Made by a program: the position numbers and the translations under genes
In this document: positions 22,191 to 29,373 of the stretch, one piece after another
Numbering within the stretch: position 1 is the stretch's first letter
How the letters are laid out: each line of letters opens with the position of its first letter
Notes under the pieces: model-generated
What the model saw: the letters and a program-made list of their open reading frames with translations, nothing else
The model's database searches: none
What the model was told of the DNA's origin: nothing
Assembly (NCBI GenBank): GCA_029959665.1
Contig: JASCOI010000025.1
Location: 1-33,662, forward strand
Direction: 5' to 3'
Length of the DNA: 33,662 nucleotides
Source: Microbacteriaceae bacterium PS02333
Lineage (GTDB): Bacteria; Actinomycetota; Actinomycetes; Actinomycetales; Microbacteriaceae

Positions 22191-24626
22191 ATGCCCGAAC
22201 AGCATGACGACGCGCCCGTGCGCCGTCGGCAGTGGGGTTCCGAGCGACGTACCCGCCCGCTCGACACCCTCCACGAACGCCCCTCCGACCGGAAGCTCGT
22301 CTCCGGCAGGATCGCCATCATCCTCACGATCGCCTTCTGGATCGCGTACGTCGTGTACACCGTGATCCGCCAGTTCCTGGACTACGGCACCGAGAGCTTC
22401 CGGTTCACCACCGAAGCGCTCTCGTACCTCGTCGTCGTCACCTTCCTGACCTTCTCGGCGCTCATGCACCTCGTCGCCCGGCAGGGTGCGATGGAGCGCT
22501 TCGCCACCCACGTCCGCGTGCCCCGCGCCGAGCTGGACCGCCACTTCGGCTCCGGGCACGAGTCGCCGCTGACGGTCCTCGTCCCGAGCTACGCCGAGGA
22601 GCCGGACGTCGTCGCGACGACGCTCTGGTCGGCTGCGCTGCAGGAGTACCCGTCGCTCCGCATCGTGCTGCTCGTCGACGACGCCCCCTTCCCGACCGAC
22701 CCGGAGACCCGCGCGAAGCTCGAGCGGACCCGTGCGGTCGCGACGACCATCCAGACCCAGCTCGCGCCGGCCGCCGAGCGCTTCCAGGAGGCACTGCTCT
22801 CCGCCGAGGTCGAGGCGTCGCACACCCCGTTCGCCACCGTCGACTCCCTGCGCACGCTCGTCGAGCACCACCGCTGGGCCGATGCGTGGCTGCGCCGCCA
22901 CGCCCGCGAGCACGACGTCGTCGACCACGTCGACCACTTCTTCCACGACCAGGTGCTGGTCGGGCTGGCCGACGAGTTCCGGCTGACGTCGGAGGCCCTC
23001 GAGGCGGCGATCGTCGACGCCCTCGACGCCGCGGCGAGCACGCCATCGGTCGACGGGCGCACCACGCCGCTCGACGGGTCGACGCTGACCGAGATCACCT
23101 CGGCCCGGGTCGTGGAGCTCCAGCGCCGTCTGGCGTGGACGTTCACGGCCGAACTGACCACGTTCGAGCGGAAGCGCTACGCGAACCTCTCCGACGAGGC
23201 GAACAAGGCGATGAACCTCAACGCCTACATCGGCCTGCTCGGTGGCGCGTACGCGTTCGACGAGACCGCGTCCGGCACGATCCTCCGCACGGTCGCCGAC
23301 CCGGCGGACGCGGACCTGGTCGTCCCGGCGTCGGACTACGTCCTGACGCTCGACGCGGACTCGGTGCTGCTCCGTGACTACTGCCTGCGCCTGGTCTACT
23401 TCCTCGAGCAGCCGGAGAACGCCAGCGTCGCCGTGACGCAGACCCCGTACTCGTCGTTCCGCGGTGCCGCCACGCGCATCGAGCGGCTCGCCGGGGCCAC
23501 GACCGACATCCAGCACATCCTCCACCAGGGCATGTCGCGCCACAACGCGACGTTCTGGGTCGGCGCGAACGCGGTCATCCGCACCCGGGCGCTCCGCGAC
23601 ATCGAGGAGGTCGAGACGGTCGGCGGCTTCGAGGTGAAGCGCTACGTGCAGGACCGCACCGTGATCGAGGACACCGAGTCGAGCGTCGACCTCGGGCTGC
23701 ACGGCTGGACCCTCGTGAACTACCCGGAGCGCCTGTCCTACAGCGCCACCCCGCCGGACTTCGGCTCCCTGATCGTGCAGCGGCGACGCTGGGCGAACGG
23801 TGGGCTGCTGATCCTGCCGAAGTACCTCAGGCAGGTCCGCGAGCGTCGGCAGCGGGGCGAGCGGGTCGGCATCGTCGAGATGTCCCTCCGCGTCAACTAC
23901 ATGGCGTCGATCGCGTGGGCGTCGTTCGGCCTGATCTTCCTGCTGGCCTACCCGTACGACTCGCGGCTCCTCAGCCCGATGGTGCTCCTCGCCGCGCTGC
24001 CGTACTTCTGGCTGCTGTCGAGCGACCTGAAGTACTGCGGGTACAAGCGGACCGACGTCTTCCGGATCTACGGCTTCAACCTGATCCTGATGCCCGTGAA
24101 CGTCGCCGGCGTGCTGAAGAGCATCCAGCAGGCCCTCACCGCGAAGAAGATCCCGTTCGCCCGCACGCCGAAGGTCCGGGACCGCACCGCATCGCCGGCG
24201 CTCTACGTCCTGGCGCCGTACGCGATGGTCGTGTTCTCGGTGTTCACCTTCGTCCGCGACTACCACGCGGAGAACTGGGGCAACGCGGTGTTCGCCGCGT
24301 TCAACGCCCTGCTGGCGATGTACGCGATCGTCGCGTACATCGGGATCTGGAACTCGGTCGTCGACGTCTGGATCTGGGCGACGGCGTGGATGTACTACGA
24401 CCCGAGTGCACGAGCAGCACGCCGCGCCCGTCGCCAGTCAGCACGTGCCACCGCACGGGCGGCCAAGCGCGGCACCCCAGACCTGCAGCCCGCGGCCGAG
24501 GACTGGCGCGCCGTCCTCTACTTCGGTGACCGCGGCAAGAGCATGCCGAGGCACCACCACGCGGACGTCGTCGGTGCGGTCCGCGCGACCACCGGCTCCA
24601 CCACGAACGAGAAGACGGCGGCCTGA
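22191..24626 (+). CDS. Processive family 2 glycosyltransferase (cellulose/chitin synthase-like), membrane protein
   Basis: 811 aa inner-membrane polysaccharide synthase. Two helices (about 40-62 and 76-95) precede the catalytic domain. Its D,D,D,Q-x-x-R-W set is visible: VPSYAEEPDV at 131, Asp163-Asp164, Asp388-x-Asp390 (TLDADS), Glu493-Asp494 (VIEDTESS) and Gln530-Arg-Arg-Arg-Trp534. Several helices follow (about 560-720), then a basic Ala/Arg-rich tail. Between the second Asp and the NKAMNLNAYIG segment there is an insertion of about 170 residues (165-335), mostly helical and charged, not usual in BcsA. No PilZ c-di-GMP domain is evident. The next gene, 2 nt downstream, is a chitinase-like protein. 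The sugar donor is not known; UDP-GlcNAc is a guess from that neighbour. Confidence 0.88.
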   Translation: MPEQHDDAPVRRRQWGSERRTRPLDTLHERPSDRKLVSGRIAIILTIAFWIAYVVYTVIRQFLDYGTESFRFTTEALSYLVVVTFLTFSALMHLVARQGAMERFATHVRVPRAELDRHFGSGHESPLTVLVPSYAEEPDVVATTLWSAALQEYPSLRIVLLVDDAPFPTDPETRAKLERTRAVATTIQTQLAPAAERFQEALLSAEVEASHTPFATVDSLRTLVEHHRWADAWLRRHAREHDVVDHVDHFFHDQVLVGLADEFRLTSEALEAAIVDALDAAASTPSVDGRTTPLDGSTLTEITSARVVELQRRLAWTFTAELTTFERKRYANLSDEANKAMNLNAYIGLLGGAYAFDETASGTILRTVADPADADLVVPASDYVLTLDADSVLLRDYCLRLVYFLEQPENASVAVTQTPYSSFRGAATRIERLAGATTDIQHILHQGMSRHNATFWVGANAVIRTRALRDIEEVETVGGFEVKRYVQDRTVIEDTESSVDLGLHGWTLVNYPERLSYSATPPDFGSLIVQRRRWANGGLLILPKYLRQVRERRQRGERVGIVEMSLRVNYMASIAWASFGLIFLLAYPYDSRLLSPMVLLAALPYFWLLSSDLKYCGYKRTDVFRIYGFNLILMPVNVAGVLKSIQQALTAKKIPFARTPKVRDRTASPALYVLAPYAMVVFSVFTFVRDYHAENWGNAVFAAFNALLAMYAIVAYIGIWNSVVDVWIWATAWMYYDPSARAARRARRQSARATARAAKRGTPDLQPAAEDWRAVLYFGDRGKSMPRHHHADVVGAVRATTGSTTNEKTAA

Positions 24627-24628
24627 CC

Positions 24629-26188
24629 ATGTCGACCACGAGACGCCTCTCGCCGCTCCGCGTCGGCCTCGCAGCCGTCGTGGCACTCGCCCTCGTCGCC
24701 GCCGGGTACGTCGGCTTCGACCGCTGGCAGTCCGCCCAGGCCTCGGAGACCCAGGAGTCCTGGTTCGCCGCCTACACCGACGTCACCGCGACGCCGACGT
24801 TCGCGTTCGAGGACGTGAAGTCCGCGAAGGGCCGCGACGTCATGCTGTCCTTCGTCGTCGCGGACCACGACGCCGCCTGCACGCCGACCTGGGGGTCGTA
24901 CTACTCGCTCCAGGGTGCATCGGACCAGCTCGACCTCGACCGCAGGATCGCCCGTCTCCAGCAGCAGAAGGGCGAGGTCGGGGTGTCGTTCGGTGGGCTG
25001 TCGAACGACGAGCTCGCCACGACCTGCACCGACCGGAGCGACCTCGTCGACGCGTACAGCACCGTCGTGCAGCGCCACGACGTCAGCACGGTCGACTACG
25101 ACGTCGAGGGCGACGACCTCACGAACCACGCCGCGGGGGAGCGCCGCGCGAAGGCCGTCGCCGAGTTGCAGCAGCAGCGTCGTGCAGCGGGGCACCCGCT
25201 CGCGGTGTGGCTCACCCTGCCGGCAGCGCCGTCCGGACTGACGAGCGACGGCACCACGGCGGTCGCGCAGTTCCTGAAGGCCGGCGTCGACCTCGCCGGC
25301 GTGAACGCGATGACCATGGACTACGGCGATGGCAAGGGCGCGAGCCAGAGCATGTACTCCGCCTCGGTGCAGACCCTGCAGCAGGTGCACCGTCAGCTCG
25401 GCGTGCTCTACCAGCGCTCCGGCACGCCGCTCTCGGCCGGCACGCTCTGGCACAAGGTCGGGGCGACGCCGATGATCGGGCAGAACGACGTGCAGGACGA
25501 GGTCTTCACCCTCGCCGACGCCGAGAAGCTCAACACCTGGGCGCGGGAGCAGGGCCTCGGCCGGATGTCGATGTGGTCCCTCAACCGCGACACCACCTGC
25601 GGTTCGAACTACGTCAACCTCTCGACCGTGTCGAACTCGTGCTCCGGGGTCGACCAGGGCGGGAAGCTCTTCGCCGACGTCCTCGGCAAGGGCTTCACCG
25701 GCGGGATCGTCGCCGCGGCGTCGGACGTCACCACGGCGGAGCCCTCGTCCACCGTGCAGCCGACGGACGACCCGTCGACGAGCCCGTACCCGGTGTGGAA
25801 CGCGGACGCCTCGTACCTGGAGGGCACCAAGATCGTCTGGCACCACAACGTGTACGAGGCGAAGTGGTGGACCTCGGGCGACCTGCCCGACGACCCGGTG
25901 CTGAGCGCCTACGAGACGCCGTGGCAGCTCATCGGCCCGGTCCTGAAGGGCGAGAAGCCGGTGAAGCAGGTCACGCTGCCTGCTGGTACGTACGACGCGT
26001 GGTCCGGGACGAAGCAGTACGACACCGGCGACCGTGTGCTGTTCAGCGGGGTCCCGTACCAGGCGAAGTGGTGGAACACGGGCGACAGCCCACAGGCGTC
26101 CACCAGTGACCCGGACGGCTCACCGTGGGTCAAGCTGAAGGACTCCGAGATCAAGGACATCCTGTCCGGCCTGCGGGCCGGCAACTGA
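24629..26188 (+). CDS. GH18 chitinase-like protein with two CBM5/12-type chitin-binding modules, exported or anchored
   Basis: 519 aa. An N-terminal hydrophobic segment (VGLAAVVALALVAAGYVGF, residues 12-30) is a signal peptide or anchor. Residues 45-365 resemble a GH18 barrel: VMLSFVVADH, GEVGVSFGG, the active-site strand STVDYDVEG with Asp158 and Glu160 (first Asp of the DxxDxDxE motif replaced by Ser153), and NAMTMDYGDG. After a Thr/Ser/Pro linker come two chitin-binding modules, YLEGTKIVWHHNVYEAKWWT and YDTGDRVLFSGVPYQAKWWN, each followed by GD-x-P. The gene starts 2 nt after the glycosyltransferase, so they form an operon and are likely to work on one glycan. It may trim, release or hold the polymer. 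Confidence 0.87.
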   Translation: MSTTRRLSPLRVGLAAVVALALVAAGYVGFDRWQSAQASETQESWFAAYTDVTATPTFAFEDVKSAKGRDVMLSFVVADHDAACTPTWGSYYSLQGASDQLDLDRRIARLQQQKGEVGVSFGGLSNDELATTCTDRSDLVDAYSTVVQRHDVSTVDYDVEGDDLTNHAAGERRAKAVAELQQQRRAAGHPLAVWLTLPAAPSGLTSDGTTAVAQFLKAGVDLAGVNAMTMDYGDGKGASQSMYSASVQTLQQVHRQLGVLYQRSGTPLSAGTLWHKVGATPMIGQNDVQDEVFTLADAEKLNTWAREQGLGRMSMWSLNRDTTCGSNYVNLSTVSNSCSGVDQGGKLFADVLGKGFTGGIVAAASDVTTAEPSSTVQPTDDPSTSPYPVWNADASYLEGTKIVWHHNVYEAKWWTSGDLPDDPVLSAYETPWQLIGPVLKGEKPVKQVTLPAGTYDAWSGTKQYDTGDRVLFSGVPYQAKWWNTGDSPQASTSDPDGSPWVKLKDSEIKDILSGLRAGN

Positions 26189-26227
26189 CGGACGGGAGGC
26201 TCGGTACCAGCTGGTACCGAGCCTCCC
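26189..26227 (+). terminator. Intrinsic terminator built from the dispersed repeat
   Basis: GGGAGGCTCGGTACCAG followed at once by its exact complement CTGGTACCGAGCCTCCC (26194-26227) makes a perfect 34-bp palindrome, then TTTTGTC. It begins one base after the chitinase-like stop and starts with the 16-base word shared with 2831. This is the clearest Rho-independent terminator in the window. Confidence 0.88.
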
Positions 26228-26273
26228 TTTTGTCACCTGGTCGCGTACCGCTGTCCGCTCGCCGCGGACAGGT

Positions 26274-26324
26274 CGTGTCACCCGGGTACGGGACTCTCGC
26301 TCGGTCGGTCGTTTCCGATACGCT
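26274..26324 (+). promoter_or_regulatory. Promoter of the FHA-MerR operon with an upstream element
   Basis: TACGCT (26319-26324) is the -10. Starting 45 bases before it is CGTGtCACCCGGnnnCGGGA (26274-26293), which recurs at exactly the same distance before the -10 of the last gene (33314). A small palindrome CTTGG-TTG-CCAAG (26323-26335) overlaps the expected start of transcription. Confidence 0.5.
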
Positions 26325-26350
26325 TGGTTGCCAAGAGGAGGAGGTCCACG

Positions 26351-26830
26351 ATGCCAGATCCAGTGGTCCCGCAGCCGGAGGGACAACGAGTCCCGGAGCA
26401 GCGGCTGGTCGACACGACGCTGACCTTCAGCATGGACATGGGCGCGGCACTCACGCCCGAGTCCGGTGTCTCGCCGGAAGAACGCGAAGCCATCAACGCC
26501 CTGCCCTCCGGGTCGGCGCTGCTCGTCGTCCGTCGCGGCCCCAACGTCGGTGCCCGCTTCCTGCTCGACTCCGACGTCACGACGGCCGGCCGCCACCCCG
26601 ATGCGGACATCTTCCTCGACGACGTCACGGTGTCCAGGAAGCACGCGCAGTTCCTCCGTGCCGGTACGGCCTTCACGGTCAAGGACCTCGGTTCGCTGAA
26701 CGGCACGTACTTCGACGGCGACCGCATCGACGAAGCGCCGCTGTCCGACGGTGCAGAGGTCCAGGTCGGCAAGTTCCGCCTGACGTTCTACGCATCCCGG
26801 GTCGACCTGGCGCGCCTGGCGAACGCGTAG
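26351..26830 (+). CDS. garA: FHA-domain signalling protein, GarA/OdhI-like
   Basis: 159 aa. The C-terminal FHA domain (about 55-150) has the phosphothreonine-binding residues: Gly80-Arg81, Ser95-Arg-Lys-His98 and Asn117-Gly118 (SLNGTYFDGDRI). The N-terminal tail carries VDTTLTFS with Thr22/Thr23, at the place of the ETT(S) site that Ser/Thr kinases phosphorylate in GarA (mycobacteria) and OdhI (corynebacteria). In those proteins the unphosphorylated form inhibits 2-oxoglutarate dehydrogenase and adjusts glutamate metabolism; phosphorylation makes the FHA domain bind its own tail. A strong AGGAGG precedes ATG 26351. It is followed by an FtsR-like gene overlapping by one base, the same order as Rv1827-Rv1828. 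Confidence 0.9.
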   Translation: MPDPVVPQPEGQRVPEQRLVDTTLTFSMDMGAALTPESGVSPEEREAINALPSGSALLVVRRGPNVGARFLLDSDVTTAGRHPDADIFLDDVTVSRKHAQFLRAGTAFTVKDLGSLNGTYFDGDRIDEAPLSDGAEVQVGKFRLTFYASRVDLARLANA

Positions 26831-27534
26831 TGGCCGCCCGCTCGGCCGCAGCGCGGTCGGGTTCGCCGGCCGCGGACCTGCTGACGATCGGCCAGGTCAT
26901 CGCTCGACTGAAGCCCGACTTCCCGGACCTGTCGAGCTCGAAGCTGCGGTTCCTCGAGGAGCGTGAGCTCGTCACGCCCGTCCGCACGGCGAGTGGCTAC
27001 CGCAAGTTCTCCCCGGCTGACGTCGACCGGCTCCGCGTCGTCCTCGGTCTGCAGCGGGACCACTACCTGCCGCTCAAGGTCATCAAGGAGTACCTCGCCG
27101 ATCTCGACGCCGGGCGCGAGCCCGTGCTGCCCGGCGGTGGCGACGGGCCGAAGCCGTCCATCCTCGGAGGCGAGAAGCGGTACTCCCGCGACGACCTCGT
27201 CCGAGCGGCCGGCGCCACGCCGATGCTGCTCTCCGATGCGGTGTCCGCCTCGCTGCTGCCGGCGACCGACACCTTCGGCGAGGACTCGGTCGTCGTCCTC
27301 AAGGCCCTCGTCGAGCTCCAGCGGACCGGCATCGAGCCGCGGCACCTCCGCACCTTCCGCTCGACCGCCGAGCGCGAGGTCGGGCTCATCGAGTCCGCGC
27401 TGATGCCCGTCTCGCGGCGCGGTGACGCGACCTCGAAGGCGAAGGCACTCGAGCTCGCGCGGGAGATCTCCGGGCACCTCGAGGTCATCCGGTCCAACCT
27501 GATCCGCGCCGCCATCGGCCGGATGGACGCGTGA
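26830..27534 (+). CDS. ftsR: MerR-family regulator, FtsR / Rv1828-like
   Basis: 234 aa. The MerR helix-turn-helix is DLLTIGQVIARLKPDFPDLS, then SSKLRFLEERELVTPVRTAS and GYRKFSPADVDRLRVVL. Unlike classic MerR proteins the C-terminus is a long helical region with no Cys metal site. In Corynebacterium FtsR activates ftsZ; Rv1828 is the mycobacterial counterpart and is also next to the FHA gene. GTG 26830 overlaps the preceding TAG stop by one base (TAGTG); much longer upstream openings in this frame run through the FHA gene and are not used. Direct targets here are not visible. Confidence 0.88.
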   Translation: MAARSAAARSGSPAADLLTIGQVIARLKPDFPDLSSSKLRFLEERELVTPVRTASGYRKFSPADVDRLRVVLGLQRDHYLPLKVIKEYLADLDAGREPVLPGGGDGPKPSILGGEKRYSRDDLVRAAGATPMLLSDAVSASLLPATDTFGEDSVVVLKALVELQRTGIEPRHLRTFRSTAEREVGLIESALMPVSRRGDATSKAKALELAREISGHLEVIRSNLIRAAIGRMDA

Positions 27535-27625
27535 ACCGCTCTGGTGGGGCCCGTGTCGCGGGGCGTATCCTCGACACGCCGGACGCGCCGAGTCGGATGT
27601 CCCGCGTCGGAGCCATCGGAGTCGC

Positions 27626-27663
27626 TACCGTGGACCTCGGCACAACTCTCAACCCGTCGTTGA
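27626..27663 (+). promoter_or_regulatory. Promoter and small inverted repeat before the McdR-like gene
   Basis: In the 169-bp gap 27535-27703, TACCGT (27626-27631) is a fair -10. Downstream TCAAC-CCGTC-GTTGA (27649-27663) is a perfect inverted repeat in the expected leader, a possible operator or small hairpin. GGAAGG at about 27690 precedes ATG 27704. So this gene has its own promoter apart from the FHA operon. Confidence 0.4.
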
Positions 27664-27703
27664 AGCTTCGGATGAGGGCTCGATCGTCCTGGAAGGCAGT
27701 CCA

Positions 27704-28264
27704 ATGAGTGGGAACGAAACCCCCGGTACCCCGTCAGACATGACGCGGTACGACCTCGGGCTGCTCTTCACCGACGGACTCCCGGAGCACGACGAGCAGA
27801 ACGGCTACCGCGGCACCGTCGCCGCCAAGGCAGCCGGCATCAGCTACCGCCAGCTCGACTACTGGGCCCGCACCGAGCTCGTGCAGCCGACGATCCGTGG
27901 CGCCGCAGGGTCCGGTTCGCAGCGGCTCTACGGCTTCCGGGACATCCTCGTCCTGAAGCTCGTCAAGCGACTCCTCGACACCGGCATCTCGCTCCAGCAG
28001 ATCCGGACCGCCGTCAACCAGCTCCGCGAGTCCGGTGTGTCCGACCTCGCGCAGACCACGCTGATGTCCGACGGCGCATCGGTCTACCTGTGCACCTCGG
28101 ACGACGAGGTCATCGACCTGGTGTCCCGCGGGCAGGGCGTCTTCGGCATCGCGGTCGGCAAGGTCCTGCGCGAGGTGGAGTCCTCGCTCGTCGAACTCGA
28201 CGCGACGCCCGCGGCCGACCCGGCCGACGAGCTCGCCGCACGCCGGGCCACGCGCGCTTCCTGA
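27704..28264 (+). CDS. MerR-family regulator, McdR / Rv1830-like
   Basis: 186 aa. The winged helix is YRGTVAAKAAGISYRQLDYW then ARTELVQPTIRGAAGSGSQR and LYGFRDILVLKLVKRLLDTG; the YRQLDYWARTELV form is typical of the Rv1830 group. The central LCTSDDEVIDLVSRGQGVFG and VGKVLREVESSLVEL complete the match. In mycobacteria this protein (McdR) affects cell division. The gene order FHA, FtsR, (DUF151 nuclease), Rv1830 is conserved in mycobacteria; here the DUF151 gene is missing and a 169-bp gap stands in its place. Confidence 0.88.
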   Translation: MSGNETPGTPSDMTRYDLGLLFTDGLPEHDEQNGYRGTVAAKAAGISYRQLDYWARTELVQPTIRGAAGSGSQRLYGFRDILVLKLVKRLLDTGISLQQIRTAVNQLRESGVSDLAQTTLMSDGASVYLCTSDDEVIDLVSRGQGVFGIAVGKVLREVESSLVELDATPAADPADELAARRATRAS

Positions 28265-28335
28265 CGCGCGCCGCGCCCCTTCCGCCCGCCCGTCACGCAC
28301 GGACGGCACTCGCACGGCCCGTCGGACCTCGTCGA

Positions 28336-28386
28336 GGTTCCGTAATTCGCGCATCTCGACGTGATGCGCGAGCGTGTCGTGGAACC
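28336..28386. repeat. Nested inverted repeat in the McdR-ParA gap
   Basis: The core TCGCGCATC-N7-GATGCGCGA (28347-28355 with 28363-28371) is perfect, and GGTTCC (28336-28341) pairs with GGAACC (28381-28386) outside it. It precedes the strong terminator at 28441 and has no known match; it may add to termination or be a protein-binding site. Confidence 0.5.
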
Positions 28387-28440
28387 CGGGCGGACCTGAG
28401 CGGCGAGTTGCGGAACCCGAACCCGGATCGCAACCCCACG

Positions 28441-28476
28441 CAGGAGACCCCCGGCATCGCTACCGGGGGTCTCCTG
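28441..28476. terminator. Bidirectional terminator between McdR-like and ParA genes
   Basis: CAGGAGACCCCCGG (28441-28454), loop CATCGCTA, then CCGGGGGTCTCCTG (28463-28476): a perfect 14-bp stem between convergent genes. It ends 13 bases before the ParA stop codon. Confidence 0.8.
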
Positions 28477-28488
28477 TGTGGTGCAGTG

Positions 28489-29313
28489 CTACTCGGCGAT
28501 GGCCGCCGCGGCGCCGTCCGCGTAGGGACCGATCTTGCCGGTCCGCATGATGCGCTCGAGGAGCTGGTCGAAGTTCCGTGCCATCTCCTGCGCGGACTCG
28601 CCGGGCCACACGTGCAGGGGCTTCGCGGCACCCTGGGCCTGCTGGAGCGACGTGCGCTCGGGCAGCTGCGGCGAGAGCACGAGCGGACCGAACATGTCGC
28701 GGAGTTCCTTGATGCGGAACTGGTGCTCGAGGGACTGCACGCGGGCGCGGTTCACGATGATGCCGAGCGGCTGCAGGCGGGGGGAGAGTCCTCGGCGGAT
28801 CTCCTCGATCGCGCGGAGGGCACGGTCGGCGGCGGCCACGGAGAAGAGCCCGGGCTCGGTGACGACGGTCACGCGGTCCGACGCGGCCCACGCGGTGCGG
28901 GTGAGGGCGTTGAGCGACGGCGCGCAGTCGATCAGGACGAGCTCGTAGTCCTGCTCGACGTTGGCGAGCGCTTCCTCGAGCTTCCAGATGTCTCGGATCG
29001 ACGGGTGCGGCCCGTCGAAGTTGATGGCAGAGGGGGAGCCGACCATGACGTCGATCTTGCCCTGCGAACCCTTCGTCCAGCCGGACGGCGCGATGGCCTG
29101 GCGGACGATCTTCTCCTTCGGGTTCTCGAGCACGTCGGCCACGTTGAGGTGACCGGCGATGTTGATGTCGAGGCCGGTGGAGACGTCGGACTGGGGGTCG
29201 AGATCGACCACCAGCGTTCGCAGACCCTTGGCGAACGCGGCCGAGGTCAGGCCGAGTGTGACCGTCGTCTTGCCGACACCGCCCTTGAGAGAGCTCACGC
29301 TGAGTACATGCAC
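28489..29313 (-). CDS. ParA/Soj-family ATPase
   Basis: 274 aa deviant Walker ATPase. Motifs: KGGVGKTT (Lys10 signature, Lys15 P-loop) in the first 20 residues, VDLDPQSDVSTGLD (Walker A') and VLIDCAPSLNALT (Walker B). Such proteins position chromosomes, plasmids or other cargo on the nucleoid. No parB or parS is beside it, so cargo is unknown; it may be one of several ParA paralogues rather than the chromosomal segregation ATPase. GTG 29313 is used because the canonical VHVLSVSSLKGG start follows; the 14-bp palindrome ACGTTG-AG-CAACGT covers this codon. Divergent from pyruvate carboxylase by 60 bp. Very long upstream openings in this frame are shadows of pyc. Confidence 0.92.
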   Translation of the reverse strand: MHVLSVSSLKGGVGKTTVTLGLTSAAFAKGLRTLVVDLDPQSDVSTGLDINIAGHLNVADVLENPKEKIVRQAIAPSGWTKGSQGKIDVMVGSPSAINFDGPHPSIRDIWKLEEALANVEQDYELVLIDCAPSLNALTRTAWAASDRVTVVTEPGLFSVAAADRALRAIEEIRRGLSPRLQPLGIIVNRARVQSLEHQFRIKELRDMFGPLVLSPQLPERTSLQQAQGAAKPLHVWPGESAQEMARNFDQLLERIMRTGKIGPYADGAAAAIAE

Positions 29314-29325
29314 GTTGAGCAACGT
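29312..29325. promoter_or_regulatory. Palindrome over the ParA start codon
   Basis: ACGTTG-AG-CAACGT is perfect and spans the GTG start of the ParA gene, within the 60-bp divergent region shared with pyc. It could serve for autoregulation. It does not match the usual parS sequence. Confidence 0.4.
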
Positions 29326-29334
29326 TACCGCCAG

Positions 29335-29340
29335 TAGGGT
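29335..29340 (+). promoter_or_regulatory. -10 element TAGGGT of pyc
   Basis: TAGGGT, 33 bases before GTG 29374, which has GAAAGGG about six bases upstream. So pyc has a short leader, unlike the leaderless genes. Confidence 0.45.
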
Positions 29341-29373
29341 TGTCTCACCTGACCCAGCGCTGAAAGGGCCCGC

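Noticed and set aside
21114-24266. 1050-codon minus-strand frame opposite the permease and glycosyltransferase
   Set aside because: Composition is that of a shadow (Glu/Asp/Arg/Val-rich, no motif), and both genes on the plus strand are well supported.
28265-28488. Possible small gene or RNA in the McdR-ParA gap
   Set aside because: Only inverted repeats and a terminator are evident; no frame with a start, ribosome site and codon bias, and no promoter on either strand that I could support.
29312-29325. parS centromere site
   Set aside because: Sequence does not match the TGTTTCACGTGAAACA-type site and no parB is nearby.
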